A stretch of 64,000 nt of DNA, taken from contig JAINUW010000495.1 in NCBI GenBank assembly GCA_020205615.1, positions 185,168 through 249,167 on the forward strand. The letters are read 5' to 3'. Shown here in pieces: positions 9,901-21,822 of this stretch. The translations under genes and the position numbers were made by a program. This DNA comes from Panax quinquefolius. Lineage: Eukaryota; Streptophyta; Magnoliopsida; Apiales; Araliaceae. A model generated the notes under the pieces. That model saw only the letters and a program-made list of their open reading frames with translations. It was not told the DNA's origin and searched no databases. Position 1 is the stretch's first letter; each line of letters opens with the position of its first letter.

Positions 9901-12275
9901 TGTGGCGCCCCCAAAATTAGGTATATCGTCACCCATCTTGGGTCGCCACTTACATGGTACATAAATTCAAATCTGACTTACTAATATAAGCGTAGGTGTA
10001 CAATACGACATAAAGCGTGAGTTTGAATACAAATATTGTCTACTAGATATTATCTGAAACTCAAAAGGAGTCCTCATTACAACTATTATCACACTATTTC
10101 GCGAGAATAGTGAGGACTACTAATGCTTATCCTACGGACCATTACTCGTTCCCAGGCTCGTCTCCAGGTATGTGTTCTCATTTCAAGAGAAAACGGAAAG
10201 AAAAGGGTGAGCTCAACTAATTTCAAGAAGAAATATTATGACTAAGATAATGCGAGAATAAATTATCATTAGCCTTCAACAAGTGTTAAACCGATAAAAT
10301 CTGATAGACAACCGGTTTAAGCTGCGGCGGAATATCTGATCCATTAAAAAAGTCAAGTAGAAAATAAAGTCTACTATCTTTTAGGTTTTAAAAGGTTTTA
10401 AATCGATTTTTCGTATTTGAGACTCGAACAATAAATAAACCACCACATCTAATCATTCACGTACCGCGGTCGAGGATTTTCATCAAATTATCGATAATCA
10501 TGACTATCTTAGAATCACCCCTAGTCATAATCATACCAAAACTATCCATCATTTGCATTACGATAACGAGGACTTTTATCACATCATTTATAACAAGCCA
10601 TGATTATCTTAAGAATGATCGCGAGTCATAATCATACTAAGTTCATCTATGCATGCGTAAGCAAAGATAACATGATATATCGTGAGGATGATAAGAATGA
10701 CATAATAATTCAATAAAACAAGTTCAAGAATTATTTAATCCATGAATTATTAACGTCCAAATTGTCGACGTGATCTTGTTTTGTAGAGTAAAATTCAAGA
10801 ATGATCGGAAGAATATTTCCGTGAAAAGAATCTTTGGATGAAGCATAAATATCAAGGATATTCTACTAATTTCATGGAGTATAGAAGTGAAATTTTAACT
10901 TATTTGGGTATAATAAAGAATGGAATAACAAAAGAAATCACCGTGCATGCGATTGCCTTGGCATGTACGGAGTTATTCAGCAGAATAATAATAACGGAAC
11001 GAAGTCGGTGAAATTCACACGCAGCAAGCGGGATGTTCAACAGAATAATAAAGATGGAACCAGATCCAGGTGTAAAACACACGGATAGGATATTCAGCGG
11101 AATGATAAAAGCGGAGACGAATTCAGTCAGGTGTAAAACATACATGACAGGATGTTCCAACAGAATAATAGAAGAATGTCACCAAGTATAGGGTAAATGG
11201 CGTATACTGAGTTATTCCAAGCGAGAATAATAAGCGATGGAATAACATAAGGATTTCACCAAGTATAGGGTATCATAGCGTATCTGAGGTAATGTATAGG
11301 GTATGCCACTTTTACGGAGTTATTCAAAGAATAATAATGAATGGAATAATGAAGTTCTCTTGAAGAAAAAGAATAACACCCCTTCACTAGTAAAAAGGCT
11401 GAATATAGAAGTAGTGAAGTAGTAGAATACTCTTCTTCTTTCTATAATTTTCTCTCTATAGCTTCTCTCTATAATTTCTCTCTACAGAGTTTGATGAATT
11501 AAGTAAGAAAATAATGAAGGAATGAGCTTCTATTTATAGGAAAATAGAATGCATAGTAACTAATCCATGAAGCGGTCCAGATTGATTTACTTTTAATCGA
11601 CCGGTCCATATTTAAAGAAAATCTTTTAAATAAAATATAATATATTCTATTTATATAAAACATTTTACTATCAAACCTTTATGCAATACTATGCAAAAAC
11701 TTTATCTGAAAATACTATGCAACACTTATGCGTAATAAAATATAATATATTCTATTTATAGAATAACTTTAATAAAGTATTCTATTTTATATAAAAGATG
11801 TTTACGTTTTATTACGTTAATAATCTGAATAAAACAAAAGCGTCATTATCATTATAATAATTCATATTATTAATAAATGATAATGGAATCAAATGGTGAC
11901 TTCTCACATAGGCATCGATAATCAATCTGTAGTGTCTTCTTATGCAACCACACGTATTCTTGTACTTTTACTCTGAAGTAGTTCAATGATATCACCGGTA
12001 AAACTTCCATAGTTATTTTAATAAAATATTTTGTCGTTTCTCAATCAAGCCAATAATTATGTTAATGAGGGTCCACTGATGATTGAGTAGTTGTCTGAAT
12101 ATTCCTGTTAATAGAATATTCCCTGACCCAATCGAATATAATATAACCACTTGCATACTTTACAAAATTTATAAATACTACCCACAACTATAATATTATC
12201 TTAAATTCACACCATAATATAAAAAATTATTTCGACAAAATTTAAATCTTTATTGATAAAATCTGGGGTCTCACA
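9901..12275 (-). repeat. Gypsy-1 5' LTR (right copy)
   Basis: 2,375 bp, collinear with the left copy. Differences are concentrated in the tandem arrays and at scattered single bases. It ends GGGTCTCACA followed by the GTAGA duplication. Confidence 0.9.
11531..11538 (-). promoter_or_regulatory. TATA box, Gypsy-1 right (5') LTR
   Basis: The minus strand reads CCTATAAATAGAAGCTCATT. This LTR is upstream for leftward transcription of the element. Confidence 0.65.
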
Positions 12276-12280
12276 GTAGA

Positions 12281-12305
12281 TCCCCTGGCTCATTGGATAC
12301 CCTAG
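12281..12305 (+). pseudogene. DUF7745-like gene, last codons after Gypsy-1
   Basis: Removing Gypsy-1 and one copy of its GTAGA duplication rejoins the frame: ...MQMAVD then PLAHWIP, and TAG at 12303. After that stop the three frames are stop-dense, so this is probably the original C-terminus. Confidence 0.5.
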
Positions 12306-12718
12306 GGTAGGAGCTCATAGATTTACCTCCATCTTCTAAGAGGGATGTCATGTTAGACTTGATGGCTCGCTTATCCATTGGTTTGTAGATTAGCTTTGAT
12401 TTTCATGCATAGACTAGGTTAGCCATTTTTGTTATGTACATGACATATTGTATATATCAAACAATATTATTTGGCAAGGAAATATGTTTTGATTCACTTC
12501 TGTTTATAGATATGCCTTGTTACCTGCTTGATAGTTGCTTATTCTCCAGGGCTTGTAATCTGGATGTATTCTGAACTCCTCCTTGATGGATGGACATTGA
12601 GATGTCTCAGGATCTTTCAAAATGGATCGTTGATCTTTGTATCCCCTACCCTTTGGTGTCTTGGGACTTGTTTTTGAATATGGTTATGGAGAGGATTTTG
12701 GCTTTCCTCTCTGAGGAA
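12306..12718. other. Intergenic junction
   Basis: The sequence after the DUF7745-like stop runs without visible features into the broken end of the MCTP-like fragment. The exact breakpoint between the two is not visible; nothing resembling a transposon end was found here. Confidence 0.4.
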
Positions 12719-13540
12719 CTACATTGGTTCAACAAGATCGTAAGTGTTGGCTGGCTTGTCTGCACGTATAACTCGTCCACCAATAATTCTGCCCCCTTTA
12801 AGGAAAGGGCTTGTCTCTTTCAGTGCATATTCAGCTGGTTGCGATGACAAACCTGAGAACATGCGAACAAGTTTGGAAGCCCGTGGCTCAAACCTCATCT
12901 GATCAATGCCATATCTTACTGGTTGTTGTTGGGTGGTAGTTGTAGAAAAATTTGGCTGTTGTTGTGAGTTCTTTGGGTTTGGCAGATGCTGGAATGTGTG
13001 TATTAACTCTTTATTTTCCCTTGAAAATGCTTTTGGATCAAAATTTTGAGCTTCTTGGACAGTTGATCGAGATCGAGATGATAACAAATTTGTATGCACA
13101 GAGGATTCCATTGCAGGAAACAGATTTGAGGACTTAATGGAAGGATCATCTGTGATAAATACTTTCAGTCCAAGCTCACCTCTTACACGGGAGAAAATGT
13201 TTCGCTTTTCGAGAGGGTAATGTAAATTAACAGCATCAGAATAGGGAACAAATGATGTCCCTGTTATACAAACCTTGCCTAGAGAAGATTTGGAGTTGGT
13301 AGCATTGTTATGGTGGTAGACATAGGCATCAAGTGTGATATTAGATAGGCTGTTTAGATCAGAGACGTTAAAATAGAAAGTCCCATTCCAAATAGGATCA
13401 AGATCATTCTCCTTGACAGTGGTGAGAAATTTTTGATGGTCAAAGTGGAGCTCCACAACAGCGCTGGATGAACCCCGACCATCTTTGGGCATAAGGTTGT
13501 GGGCACGGATAACCTCCACCCCTAGTTTGATATTGCTCAT
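12719..13540 (-). pseudogene. MCTP/FTIP-like multiple C2 domain protein, N-terminal fragment
   Basis: A 273-residue open frame starts MSNIKLGVEVIRAHNLMPKD. Residues 1-130 form an N-terminal C2 domain with the family's landmarks: KDGRGSSSAVVELHFD, DLDPIWNGTFYFNV, SLGKVCITGTSFVP, then NLHYPLEKRNIFSRVRGELG. A variable Q/S/T-rich linker follows, and residues 225-273 are the conserved ASKLVRMFSGLSSQ and TYDLVEPM that precede the second C2 domain. Full-length plant MCTPs are usually about 750-1,000 residues with three or four C2 domains and a C-terminal membrane region that places them at ER-plasma membrane contacts and plasmodesmata. Here the frame stops at a TAG where the family usually has Gln, and homology ends within a few codons, so all later domains are missing. 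The open part is intact, suggesting a fairly recent truncation or gene-fragment capture. Confidence 0.85.
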
Positions 13541-15700
13541 GGAGTTCTGTTATAAAGATATTGACAAACTGGTGAATGCTGATGAAGAGGGAATTCAAAT
13601 TCCTGCTGGCAAGATTCACGGGGAACAACCTACACCAAGAAAAGAACGAATGACTAGAGTATTAGTGGTGACAGGAGAGAATAGGGGAAAAAACAAGAAG
13701 AAAAAGTTAAGACAATCCGAATAAATAACAAAACAAGTGAAGTACCTAAACTCACATAGTTAAGAAATCGTAAGTAGATAAACAATACAATGCTAGATAT
13801 GTAACTTGTAAGAAGAATAAATCTTGGGTGTATGTGCACAGTATGTAGGACAAATTAGTAGTTGAGGTACAACATTGTAGATTAAATAGAACTTCTTAAT
13901 AACTTCGTGTGTCACCAAATGAGTTTATACTCATTTCCACCATTAATGTTGCAAAACAAAGCTCTAGTGTAGTAGGAGATGATGATGAGATGAAACAAGA
14001 ACCACCAGATTATATAATTAGTACCAAATATATAGCATAGTTTATTATTCATGAAATACAAGTTAGTAGTAGTAGGTATATAACTCTAAAAATAAATGAG
14101 TCTAATTTATGGTTTGTAAATACATACAAATGGTGCAAGGCAACACAACCACCTCCGCTAGCTATCCCTTGACAGGTCCAAGTCCAACACCATAAGGCGG
14201 TTTAAATTACTAAAGAACAAGCACAGAATACTACTGAATATATAGACAATTAAAGGCGGCTCAATTATTAGTGTAAAATTAAAATTTCATTCACCAGTTA
14301 ATAATAACTATATATGGTTCAATACAGATTTATAACGCACACACTTTTACTTTCTCTTTTATTTTGAAGAGGACAAAAGCTCAATTATTTATTTGTGTGC
14401 AAATTAGAATGTCATACACAAAGGATCAATTATTTGTATACAAATTAAGTTCAGAATCTGTTAGATTGTTACACAAACTTAACCACATTTTAGAGATAAT
14501 AAAGAGTTCCATAAAACGTAATCACTGCAGCAATACATAATTTAAGTTACATTAGTGTTTCAACTTATTAAAAAGATATTCATCCTTAAGTTCCTCGATC
14601 AAAGGAGCAAGAACAACAAACTTATAAACAACAACAGAATACGCGATGGAGTAGAAATAGAACGCTACCATGTGGTTTGTATGAGAGCTTATAGATCACG
14701 ACACCAACATACAGACACTGAATGAACATAAACACAATGAAGCTTAATTCTTGAAACTGACACAAGTTCAAGTATAGGCAGCAGAGTTTCTGTTTGCAGA
14801 ATTTGATAAACCTTACTGTTTCAGTATTCATACAACTTAAGTTTCTTTCAAATTGGTAGATCAAACTTTCATTAAAAAAAGGAAGTCATATACTTGTTAG
14901 TTATCTTTGTGTTAAATTATCAAACATTTAGAAGACAAAAATGGAGGATACTATAACAAAAAACCAAAAACCAAGCACTACAATGGATAATAATCCCCTG
15001 CTCAAGTACTATATTTTGGCAAGAACTAAAGCCAATTTAGGAAAGGTAGCCTTTAGAAGACGAATCATCATATATTGACAATATTAACACATATATTACC
15101 AAACTTAAAGGGACAATACACTGTGTTTAAGAAAAATTATAATAGAACAAAAATTTAGCATATGCCCTTCAAGAGGAATAACCTTTTTGAGCTAATTCAT
15201 CAAAGACAAGAAAAATCAAGCGGCACACAAGAATCAAATCACAAAAAGAAAAATAACTAGAAAGTTGGAAAGTAATAATAGAATATGCAAGATTTTCATG
15301 TGATCAAGAACAAAGATAAAGAAAAGAATCAAAAAGGCAACCAATCAAATAATAGGGATCCTAAATTAAAGATGCACACCTTACAATCCGACCAGAAGTG
15401 CCGAGATGAGAAGCGATAGTTCGATGCCTAGGGTTTTGCAATTTGAAAAATTGTGGCCAATCCGAGTAGAAGATGATGAACAACTGATTGAGTACCAAGC
15501 GACAGACGATACTAGAGCGGCTGATCGAGTAACGAGCGATAGAAAATGATTTGGGCTATAGAGGAGAGCTAGTGGTAGAAGATGAGTAACGAGAGTACAG
15601 GAGAGAGAGGACTAATTTGGGAGAAAAAATGGAAGCAAAAATACTGAAATGATTTAGGGAAAAAATGGGTATGGTTTTTGTGCGTCCAAACTACTTAAAA
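13541..15700 (-). other. Upstream region of the MCTP fragment, possible 5' leader intron
   Basis: No coding sequence is recognised. On the minus strand a plausible splice acceptor (TTTTCTTGGTGTAG) lies about 90 nt upstream of the MCTP ATG, near 13630. A GTAAGG donor-like site lies near 15384, preceded by a purine-rich, leader-like stretch (15385-15600). Between them is AT-rich, intron-like sequence. I infer a leader exon plus an intron of about 1.7 kb carried with the fragment; transcript data would be needed to confirm it. Confidence 0.35.
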
Positions 15701-16121
15701 AAATAGCCCATATTATAAGTTATTGTTATTAAAAGTAAATTTACTAGTGTAAAAAATTTAATTTATTTATATTATAATTTATATTCACCACAATTAATTA
15801 TAAAAAATTTACTTAGAACAAAACAACGACCAATTTTATCTCTGGAAAAAAATATTTGAACAATAATATATAGTGAGTAATAATTCCTTCGTTAATAGAT
15901 TTTTTTTACAAATTTTCATCATAAATTGGCGCTAAAAATCCTTGTATCACCCCAATTTTACGAGGAAAAATATATAAATTGTGAAGGATATTTCTTTCGC
16001 TAATAACTAAATTGTCACTACATTTTTTTTCTTCACTATTCATTCGCTAGAAAACTCCTCATGTGAAGGAATGAATTCTTTTAAAAAATTTCCTTCACTA
16101 CATCTCTAATTTCTTGTAGTG
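15700..16121 (-). mobile_element. CACTA (En/Spm) transposon terminus
   Basis: The minus strand at 16121 begins CACTACAAGAAATTAGAG, the standard terminal inverted repeat of plant CACTA elements. Inside it are short subterminal motifs in both orientations (CTTCACTA, GTGAAGGA, TTCGCTAA, ATTCGCTAG, CCTTCGTTAA) between about 15880 and 16100, as expected of transposase-binding subterminal repeats. It abuts the Tat-I integrase, which is cut mid-domain at 16122. The partner end was not found to the left, so either it is degraded or the element is truncated. No transposase is visible. Confidence 0.65.
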
Positions 16122-16800
16122 GATGACAGAGTTGAGATATTTGATGTGAAATTTACTACCCAATTCTTCCATCATTTGATTGTTGAGGTTTTTGGCATTG
16201 TCTGATACAATCACCTCTGGTTGTCCTTATCGACAAATGACAATGTTTTTGATGAAACCAATGATAACATCTTTAGTAACCTTGGGGGAAGAGGTTGCTT
16301 CTACCCAGTAGGTGAAGTAGTCGATCATGGTGAAGATAAAGTGATGACCATTGCTTCCTTTGGGCTCAATGGGCTCGATCATGTCCATTCCTCACATTGA
16401 GAAGAGCCAGTGTGAACCTATATTATGGATCTCCCATGGAGGGGCGTGGATAACATTTCCATGAATTTGCCATTGATAACATCTCTTGACATGATCATCA
16501 CAATCAGCTTTAAGAGAGAGCCAATAATGCCATGTTCTTAAGATTTTCTTGACAAGTAGAGGGCCGCTCATGTGTGGGCCGTATACTCCACCATGGATTT
16601 CATCCATGAGTCTCTGAGCTTGGTCCTTGTCTAGGCATCTTAGAAGGCCTAGTCCCACATCTCTTTTGTAAAGTGCATCTCAGCTCAGATAAAATTTCAT
16701 GGCCATTTGATGGATCCACTTTCTTTCTTCTTGACTCACCCCCATAGGCATAGATCCATCTCGCAGATATTCATTGATAGACTGATACCAAGGGTGTTAG
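16122..16800 (-). pseudogene. Tat-I integrase, truncated
   Basis: The zinc-binding part reads LLRCLDKDQAQRLMDEIHGG, then HYWLSLKADCDDHVKRCYQW and QIHGNVIHAPP. The family has a second Cys of a CxxC pair where this copy has Trp (CYQW). The catalytic core shows Asp in TMIDYFTYWVEA and Asp in VIVSDNAKNLNNQ, with a stop between them. The sequence ends at HIKYLNS, so the catalytic Glu region is absent, removed or displaced by the CACTA end. It would have inserted element cDNA into chromosomes but is inactive as it stands. Confidence 0.85.
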
Positions 16801-16899
16801 ATGGGAGGTAGTTCATCTGATACTTCTACAATGTAATTCCTTTAGGTTGGGGCCTTTTGGCGGGCAAATGTGATATTTTAAATGCTTCCCCTTTCAAGC

Positions 16900-17300
16900 A
16901 TGTTGATCAAGAGGCCAAAGTTGCTAGTGCATCAGCAAAGTTATTCCTGTTTCAAGGAACATGGAGGAAGGATATTTCTTCAAACTATGAAACAATCTGG
17001 ATAACTAACCGATGGTAAGGCAGCAAATGTAATTCCTTGGTAAGATAGCCCCTAGTGGTTTATCTGATTACTAGTTCGGAATCTCCAAAGACAGTCAACC
17101 GTTTGATGCCCATGGATTGGGCTAGCTTCAACCCCATTATACATCTTTTATACTCAACTTTGTTGTTGGTGTTGACATGCAAACTACAATTTGATGGCAA
17201 CGAGATACTGCTATCCCGAAATGGCCACTAGAAATGCTCCATCTCCAACACCTTCCATGTTTACAGCTCCATCAAAATACATCTTCCATGATTGGAGTGT
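16900..17300 (-). pseudogene. Tat-I second RNase H-like domain
   Basis: Begins WKMYFDGAVNMEGVGDGAFL at about 17290, is interrupted by a stop at about 17211, and continues in fragments as NNKVEYKRCIMGLKLAQSMG, IKRLTVFGDSELVIR and NNFADALATLAS. The Asp residues in YFDGAV, GDSELV and FADALA and the Glu in NKVEY are the expected RNase H acidic set. An additional RNase H downstream of the normal one is characteristic of Tat/Ogre elements. Stops and a frameshift disable it. Confidence 0.75.
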
Positions 17301-18770
17301 ATTATTCTGATGGTGTTGCTGAATTATCATTACCCCTTCATTTGGGAAATATGTTTCTAAGGATTTGAAATCCCCGAAGGGCAATGCAGCCAGTTGATCC
17401 ATAATTCCTTGATCTTTGATAGATTTTTGAGTTACGTAAATGATGTCAAATTGCTGGAGGATCAACTTCCATTTGGACAGTCCATAATTCGACATAGGTT
17501 TGCTGAACACGTACTTGAGAGGATCCATGTGGGATATGAGATGGGTTGTGTGACCATGGAGATAATGTTGTAATCTCATGGAAGACAATGCTAATGCATA
17601 ACAAGTCTTCTCAATTAAGGTATAATTGTGTTCACTGATGTTGAATCTTTTGCTGAGGTAATAGATAGCTCTTTCTTGGCCTTTATCATCTTTTTGTCCT
17701 AGCATGCAGCCCATGGCATTATCATTGATTGATAAGTACATAAATAGGGGAACATCATCCCTGGGAGGTACCAAGACAGGAGCTTTGACTAGTTACTCTT
17801 TGATGGAAAGGAAGGTTCTTTGACACTCTTCATTCCATTTCTTGGAGGAGTTCTTCCTTAACAACTTGAAGATAGGTTTACAGGTTACTGTGAGTTGGGA
17901 GATGAATCGGCTGATGAAGTTTATTCTTCCCAGAAATCCCCGTATTTCCCTCTCTTTCTGGGGTAAGGGCTTCTCAGTAATAACTTGAATTTTTGCAGGA
18001 TCTAGCTCAATGCCTTTGTGGCTCACTAGGAATCACAACAACTTGCCTGACTTGATGCCAAAGGCACACTTGGCCGGATTTAGCTTCAAGTTGTACTTAC
18101 AGAACTGGTGGAAGAGCTTTTAGAGATGGTCTATGTGGTCTTCTTCCCTTTGGGACTTCACAATGAAGTCATCCACATAGACTTCTATCTCTTTGTGCAT
18201 TATATCATGGAAAAGAGCCATCATGGCTCACTGGTAGGTAGCTCCAGCATTGATAAGGCCGAATGACAACCGTCTGTAGCAAAAGGTTACCCAAAGAGTG
18301 ATGAATGTTGTCTTCTAACGATCCTCTTCAGCAACCATGATTTGGTGATACCTAGCAAAGTAGTCAACAAAGGAGTACATGCCATACTGAGCCGTATTGT
18401 CAATGAGTATGTGGATGAATGGTACGGAAAAGTTATCTTTGAGATAAACTTTGTAAAAATACATATAATCTACATATACTCGTACCTTCCATCCGAGTTT
18501 AGGTATGAGGACTATGTTGGATAACCACTCAAGGTATGTTGATACCATGATGATGACGTCTTGAAATTATTTTACAATATATTCCTTGACTTTCAAACTC
18601 CATTCAGGTTTTAATTGCTTCAGTTTCTGTTTAACTGGCTTAAATCCCTCTTTAATGGGTAGGCGATGAATGACTATGTCAGTTGACAAAGTGATCGTGT
18701 CTTCATGAGACCATGCAAACACATCCTGGAATTGGGTGAATAGAGTAACCATGTCATTCCTTTGGCTTGG
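17300..18770 (-). pseudogene. Tat-I reverse transcriptase and RNase H
   Basis: Runs leftward. FQDVFAWSHEDTITLSTDIV (18752-18567) is the RT lead-in. EWLSNIVLIPKLGWKVRVYV (18548-18315) is the fingers region, and its 'YVDY' corresponds to the usual CVDYRDLN. EVYVDDFIVKS with the YVDD active site is at 18168-18179. The connection reads GIELDPAKIQVITE...RGFLGRINFISRFI (18026-17793). RNase H follows at 17774-17400 (AMGCMLGQKDDKG, AIYYLSKRF, EKTCYALALS). The YVDD box is intact but the frame is broken at several points. Confidence 0.85.
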
Positions 18771-18999
18771 GGTAAGGTCCGTACCAATCTGGATTTTTTT
18801 GGGGTTTTTTGAGGTTTTGAGGTTAAAAGAGCTGGTTTAATTAAGATTTAGCTTTGGTTTGTCTTTGACCCATTCTTGGATCTCCTCAGGCACCCCATAG
18901 TCCTCTTTTTCAATCTCCATCAAGTTAGAGTCCAACTTTATCAAAGTTGTAGTCCTTGTGAAGAATAGGCACTCCATCAGCAAGTTTAGACAAATCTAA

Positions 19000-20196
19000 C
19001 TTTAGAATCCTGAAACAAAATGCTTTCATTTAATATATGAAATTGTTTGATCATATAAAGTGTTAGCATGGCATGACAAAAAAAAACTACTAATATTATG
19101 TAACAAAAGTAAGAAGTTGTTGCTATCTACATGGTAGAGGGATTTTCTGCCCTTTTTACCCTTTTCGGCAAATATAAGGAGTGTTGCTCTAATTTGTCGA
19201 GAATTGAGTCTGGTGAATGACTATGATGAAGGGGTAGTTATCATCCTCCTCTTCTTGAATGATGATCATAATGTCTGGACAATCATCATCTAGGATGTCC
19301 CTGTTCATACCCTTTGTATGGATCAGGATGCACATGTTTAAAAAATGTCTCTTTATCTCCTGTTTGCACCTTTGATTCCTTTCCTCCATGTCTGGGCCTG
19401 AAATCAAGACTTCTTTCCCATTAACCGGTATTGAATTAGGAAACAACATACCCGCCACAAAGACAGGAATTTTCCTTAGAGGCCGTACAAAATATGCATC
19501 TGTAGGTTTAGGCAACAACATTTTAGATGAAAAAAATTAGTGTATGCTTGTGCGGGTTCTTATGACTGGACCTAGAGGAGTAGCCTAGTCCGAATTTCTC
19601 TGTCTGGCTAGGAATTTGAATTGGACATTTGACTCCTTGCTGATTCTTTCCCAACCCTTGTCCTGGTTGGAAACCCAAGGATATTATCTCTTGACCGGCT
19701 GACATTACCTCAGTAGAAACTCTGGGTTTCAGAGCTGGAGCCCCAATGGGTTGATAGTGAGTGTTGCTTACCTCAAGGGCTTGGAAGCTAACAGGCTCAA
19801 CTTCTTCATTAAAACTGATGAGAGGTATATCATTTTGGACAAGATACTCTGGCTCAGCATTGACAATGACCAGATTATTGTTGATGATATACTTAAGTTA
19901 TTGATGAAGAGTGGATGGGACGGCTCCCGCCATATGGATCCAAGGTCTTCCCAACAATAAATTATATCCCGTAGTGATTTTGATCACTTGAAAGGATATG
20001 TAAAATGTATGTGGACTGATTTTCGCTGGTAATTTAATCTCTCCAACAGCATTTCACCGAGATCCATCAAAACCTTTGATGATTGTGTGGCTGTTTCGAA
20101 TCCGATTTAGATTGATCTTCATTCTTTCAAATATGGCATAGGGGCAGATGTTTAGGGATGATCCTCCATATATTATCACTCCTCCGACCACATATC
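19000..20196 (-). pseudogene. Tat-I protease C-terminal part and G-patch-like segment
   Basis: Protease reads VVGGVIIYGGSSLNICPYAI, FERMKINLNRIRNSHTIIKG, GYNLLLGRPWIHMAGAVPS between 20190 and 19900. In Tat elements the active site is D(N/D)GS(A/G)LN; here it is YGGSSLN, so the catalytic Asp is not seen. LGFQPGQGLGKNQQGV at about 19680-19620, with EKFGLGY, is a G-patch-like motif that commonly sits between protease and RT in this lineage. The protease start is on the far side of the copia LTR at 34280-34570. Below 19500 the frame is open but unrecognised as far as RT. Confidence 0.75.
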
Positions 20197-20845
20197 TATT
20201 AGAGTTTGTGCCCTAAAGGTAAATTATTTGATATAATTGCTTAACATTTTGATATTATATTTGATTGAATATATGAATTATTTTATTATGGTTTTATTTA
20301 CTGCGTTATATAAATGTTAACATAACAAAAATTCCTTAGAATAGTTATATAAATTATATAGTTTCAAGTATGTGACTTGAACATGAGATTATATAATTAT
20401 AATTAGTATGTTTATTCTTAAAAGTCCCTAGTCGAGTATCATTGTTGATGGGACAACAATGATGCATTGAGACTAGTATATGGATGTTGATGACCAAATC
20501 TCATTGGTCATAAATATATGAGATATTAAGTCGATGCGCAAGTACGTCATGAAGAATGATGTCTTGGACGGACCAATCATGAGAATTCTATGTGGAGCAT
20601 TATCTGAAGTGTCATTAAGCGATTCTCATAGTGATAATGATGTAACGATCCTCCGACCTGAAATCAATATATTACTACACGGGAATTTATGTGATTTGAT
20701 ATCATCAAAGGTCACCTTTAATAGGGTGGACTATAAAGGTGATTATTGGGTACATCATTAATCGTGTGAGGAATATGAGTGATCTAGATGGAAATTAACC
20801 CTCCTATGTATTAGGTGTGATATCCATAAGCCTCTTGATTGAGTA
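20197..20845 (+). repeat. Ty1/copia-type solo LTR, left part
   Basis: Starts TATTAGAGTTTGTGCCCTAA, close to the TGTTRGA...TTTGTGCCCTAAAGG start common in plant copia LTRs. The preceding five bases ATATC (20192-20196) match ATATT (34280-34284) after the right end except for one base, giving a near-perfect target duplication. It is cut at 20845 by Gypsy-2. It contains a perfect 9-bp stem with a 6-nt loop at 20439-20462. No copia coding region is present, so this is a solo LTR. Confidence 0.75.
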
Positions 20846-21766
20846 TGTAAGACCCCAACTTTTATGAATACAGATGAATTTTCTATAAATATCATTTTTG
20901 AATATTATAGAGTGAATTTGATATAATGTTATAGTTGTGGGTAATATTTTTAAATTTTTCAAAGTACATGAAGTTGTTATATTATATTCGATTGGTGAGG
21001 AATATTCATTTTAACGAGGGAATATTAGGTATGGCCGGCACAATCATTTGTGGACCCCACAAGCGTAATTATTGTCGAATTGAAAATGACAAAAAATATC
21101 TTTTTATAAAATAACGGCGGAAGTTTCACAGTTAAGCTGTTGAAATAACTTAGATGTTAAAAATGCTGAATATGCTCGTGGTTGCATAGTAGCAGCACGG
21201 TTTTGATTATTGATGCTTACGTGAAGTCACTCAGTTATACTCGATTATTACTCTGATAATTCTTTGCATCATATCTCTCATATTATTGATTAAATTATTA
21301 TCACAGTAACATCTGCATAATATTTTATAATATTAAATCTATAATTGAGACGATAAAGTTATTAATATTATTATTTGCAATATTGACGATGTCTAGAAGT
21401 TTTGTCAAGGAGAGGTTTGGTCACCTAATTGTGCGCCAATAAGGAGAAATCCTTATTGGAAAGTCCCCTCTTTCCTGAGAACGACCTAGTCATTAAATAT
21501 TGCGAATTATAATAATGATGATAAATGTTGAGGGAATTTTCATGAAATATTTGTTGTATATTTTGCTTATTATTTGGATTTTCACTTACCCATTTTTCAA
21601 AAATAATCGGTAGAAAGTTATTCAGTATGTATATAATATGGTAGGACCCACCTATGATGATGACATGTAGGTGGGAGGGAACGATGGGGCCACGTGTGGA
21701 AGAAAAAATGAAAGGGGTTTGGATTTTGGAATTCACGGGTGAGTGGATGTTTTCAAATAAACTTGT

Positions 21767-21822
<56 letters not shown>

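Larger units (their letters stand above)
4428..12275 (-). mobile_element. Gypsy-1: Ty3/gypsy LTR retrotransposon, internally deleted
   Basis: Two same-orientation repeats (4428-6803 and 9901-12275) start TGTG(A/G)CGCCCCCAAAA and end GGGTCTCACA. The element is flanked by a perfect 5-bp target duplication GTAGA (4423-4427 and 12276-12280). The primer site lies beside the right LTR and the polypurine tract beside the left, so transcription is leftward. The roughly 3.1 kb interior keeps only the gag C-terminus, protease and start of RT, then unrelated or LTR-derived sequence, and the terminal 60 nt before the polypurine tract. Read in reverse, its LTR ends and interior match Gypsy-2 and Gypsy-4, so all belong to one family. 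It is not autonomous. Confidence 0.9.
16122..20196 (-). mobile_element. Tat-I: Tat/Ogre-type Ty3/gypsy element, pol segment
   Basis: Reading leftward from 20196: protease C-terminal half, G-patch-like segment, RT, RNase H, a second RNase H-like domain and integrase. The second RNase H and the G-patch-like motif before RT mark the Tat/Ogre lineage. The element continues at 34280-34570 (start of protease) and 56724-57159 (gag) beyond later insertions. Its left end is cut by the CACTA terminus in the integrase core; no LTR of Tat-I was recognised. Confidence 0.85.

Noticed and set aside
12590..12847. Plus-strand 85-codon frame over the MCTP junction
   Set aside because: It is antisense to the end of the MCTP fragment and shows no domain; the minus-strand reading explains the region.
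13625..13665. CTACACCAAGAAAA as a left CACTA terminus
   Set aside because: It does not match CACTACAAGAAA, is better read as the splice-acceptor and leader of the MCTP fragment on the minus strand, and lacks a subterminal motif cluster.
20534..20761. 75-codon open frame (MRKYVMKNDVLDGP...)
   Set aside because: It lies wholly within the copia-type LTR, has no protein motif, and such LTRs are non-coding.
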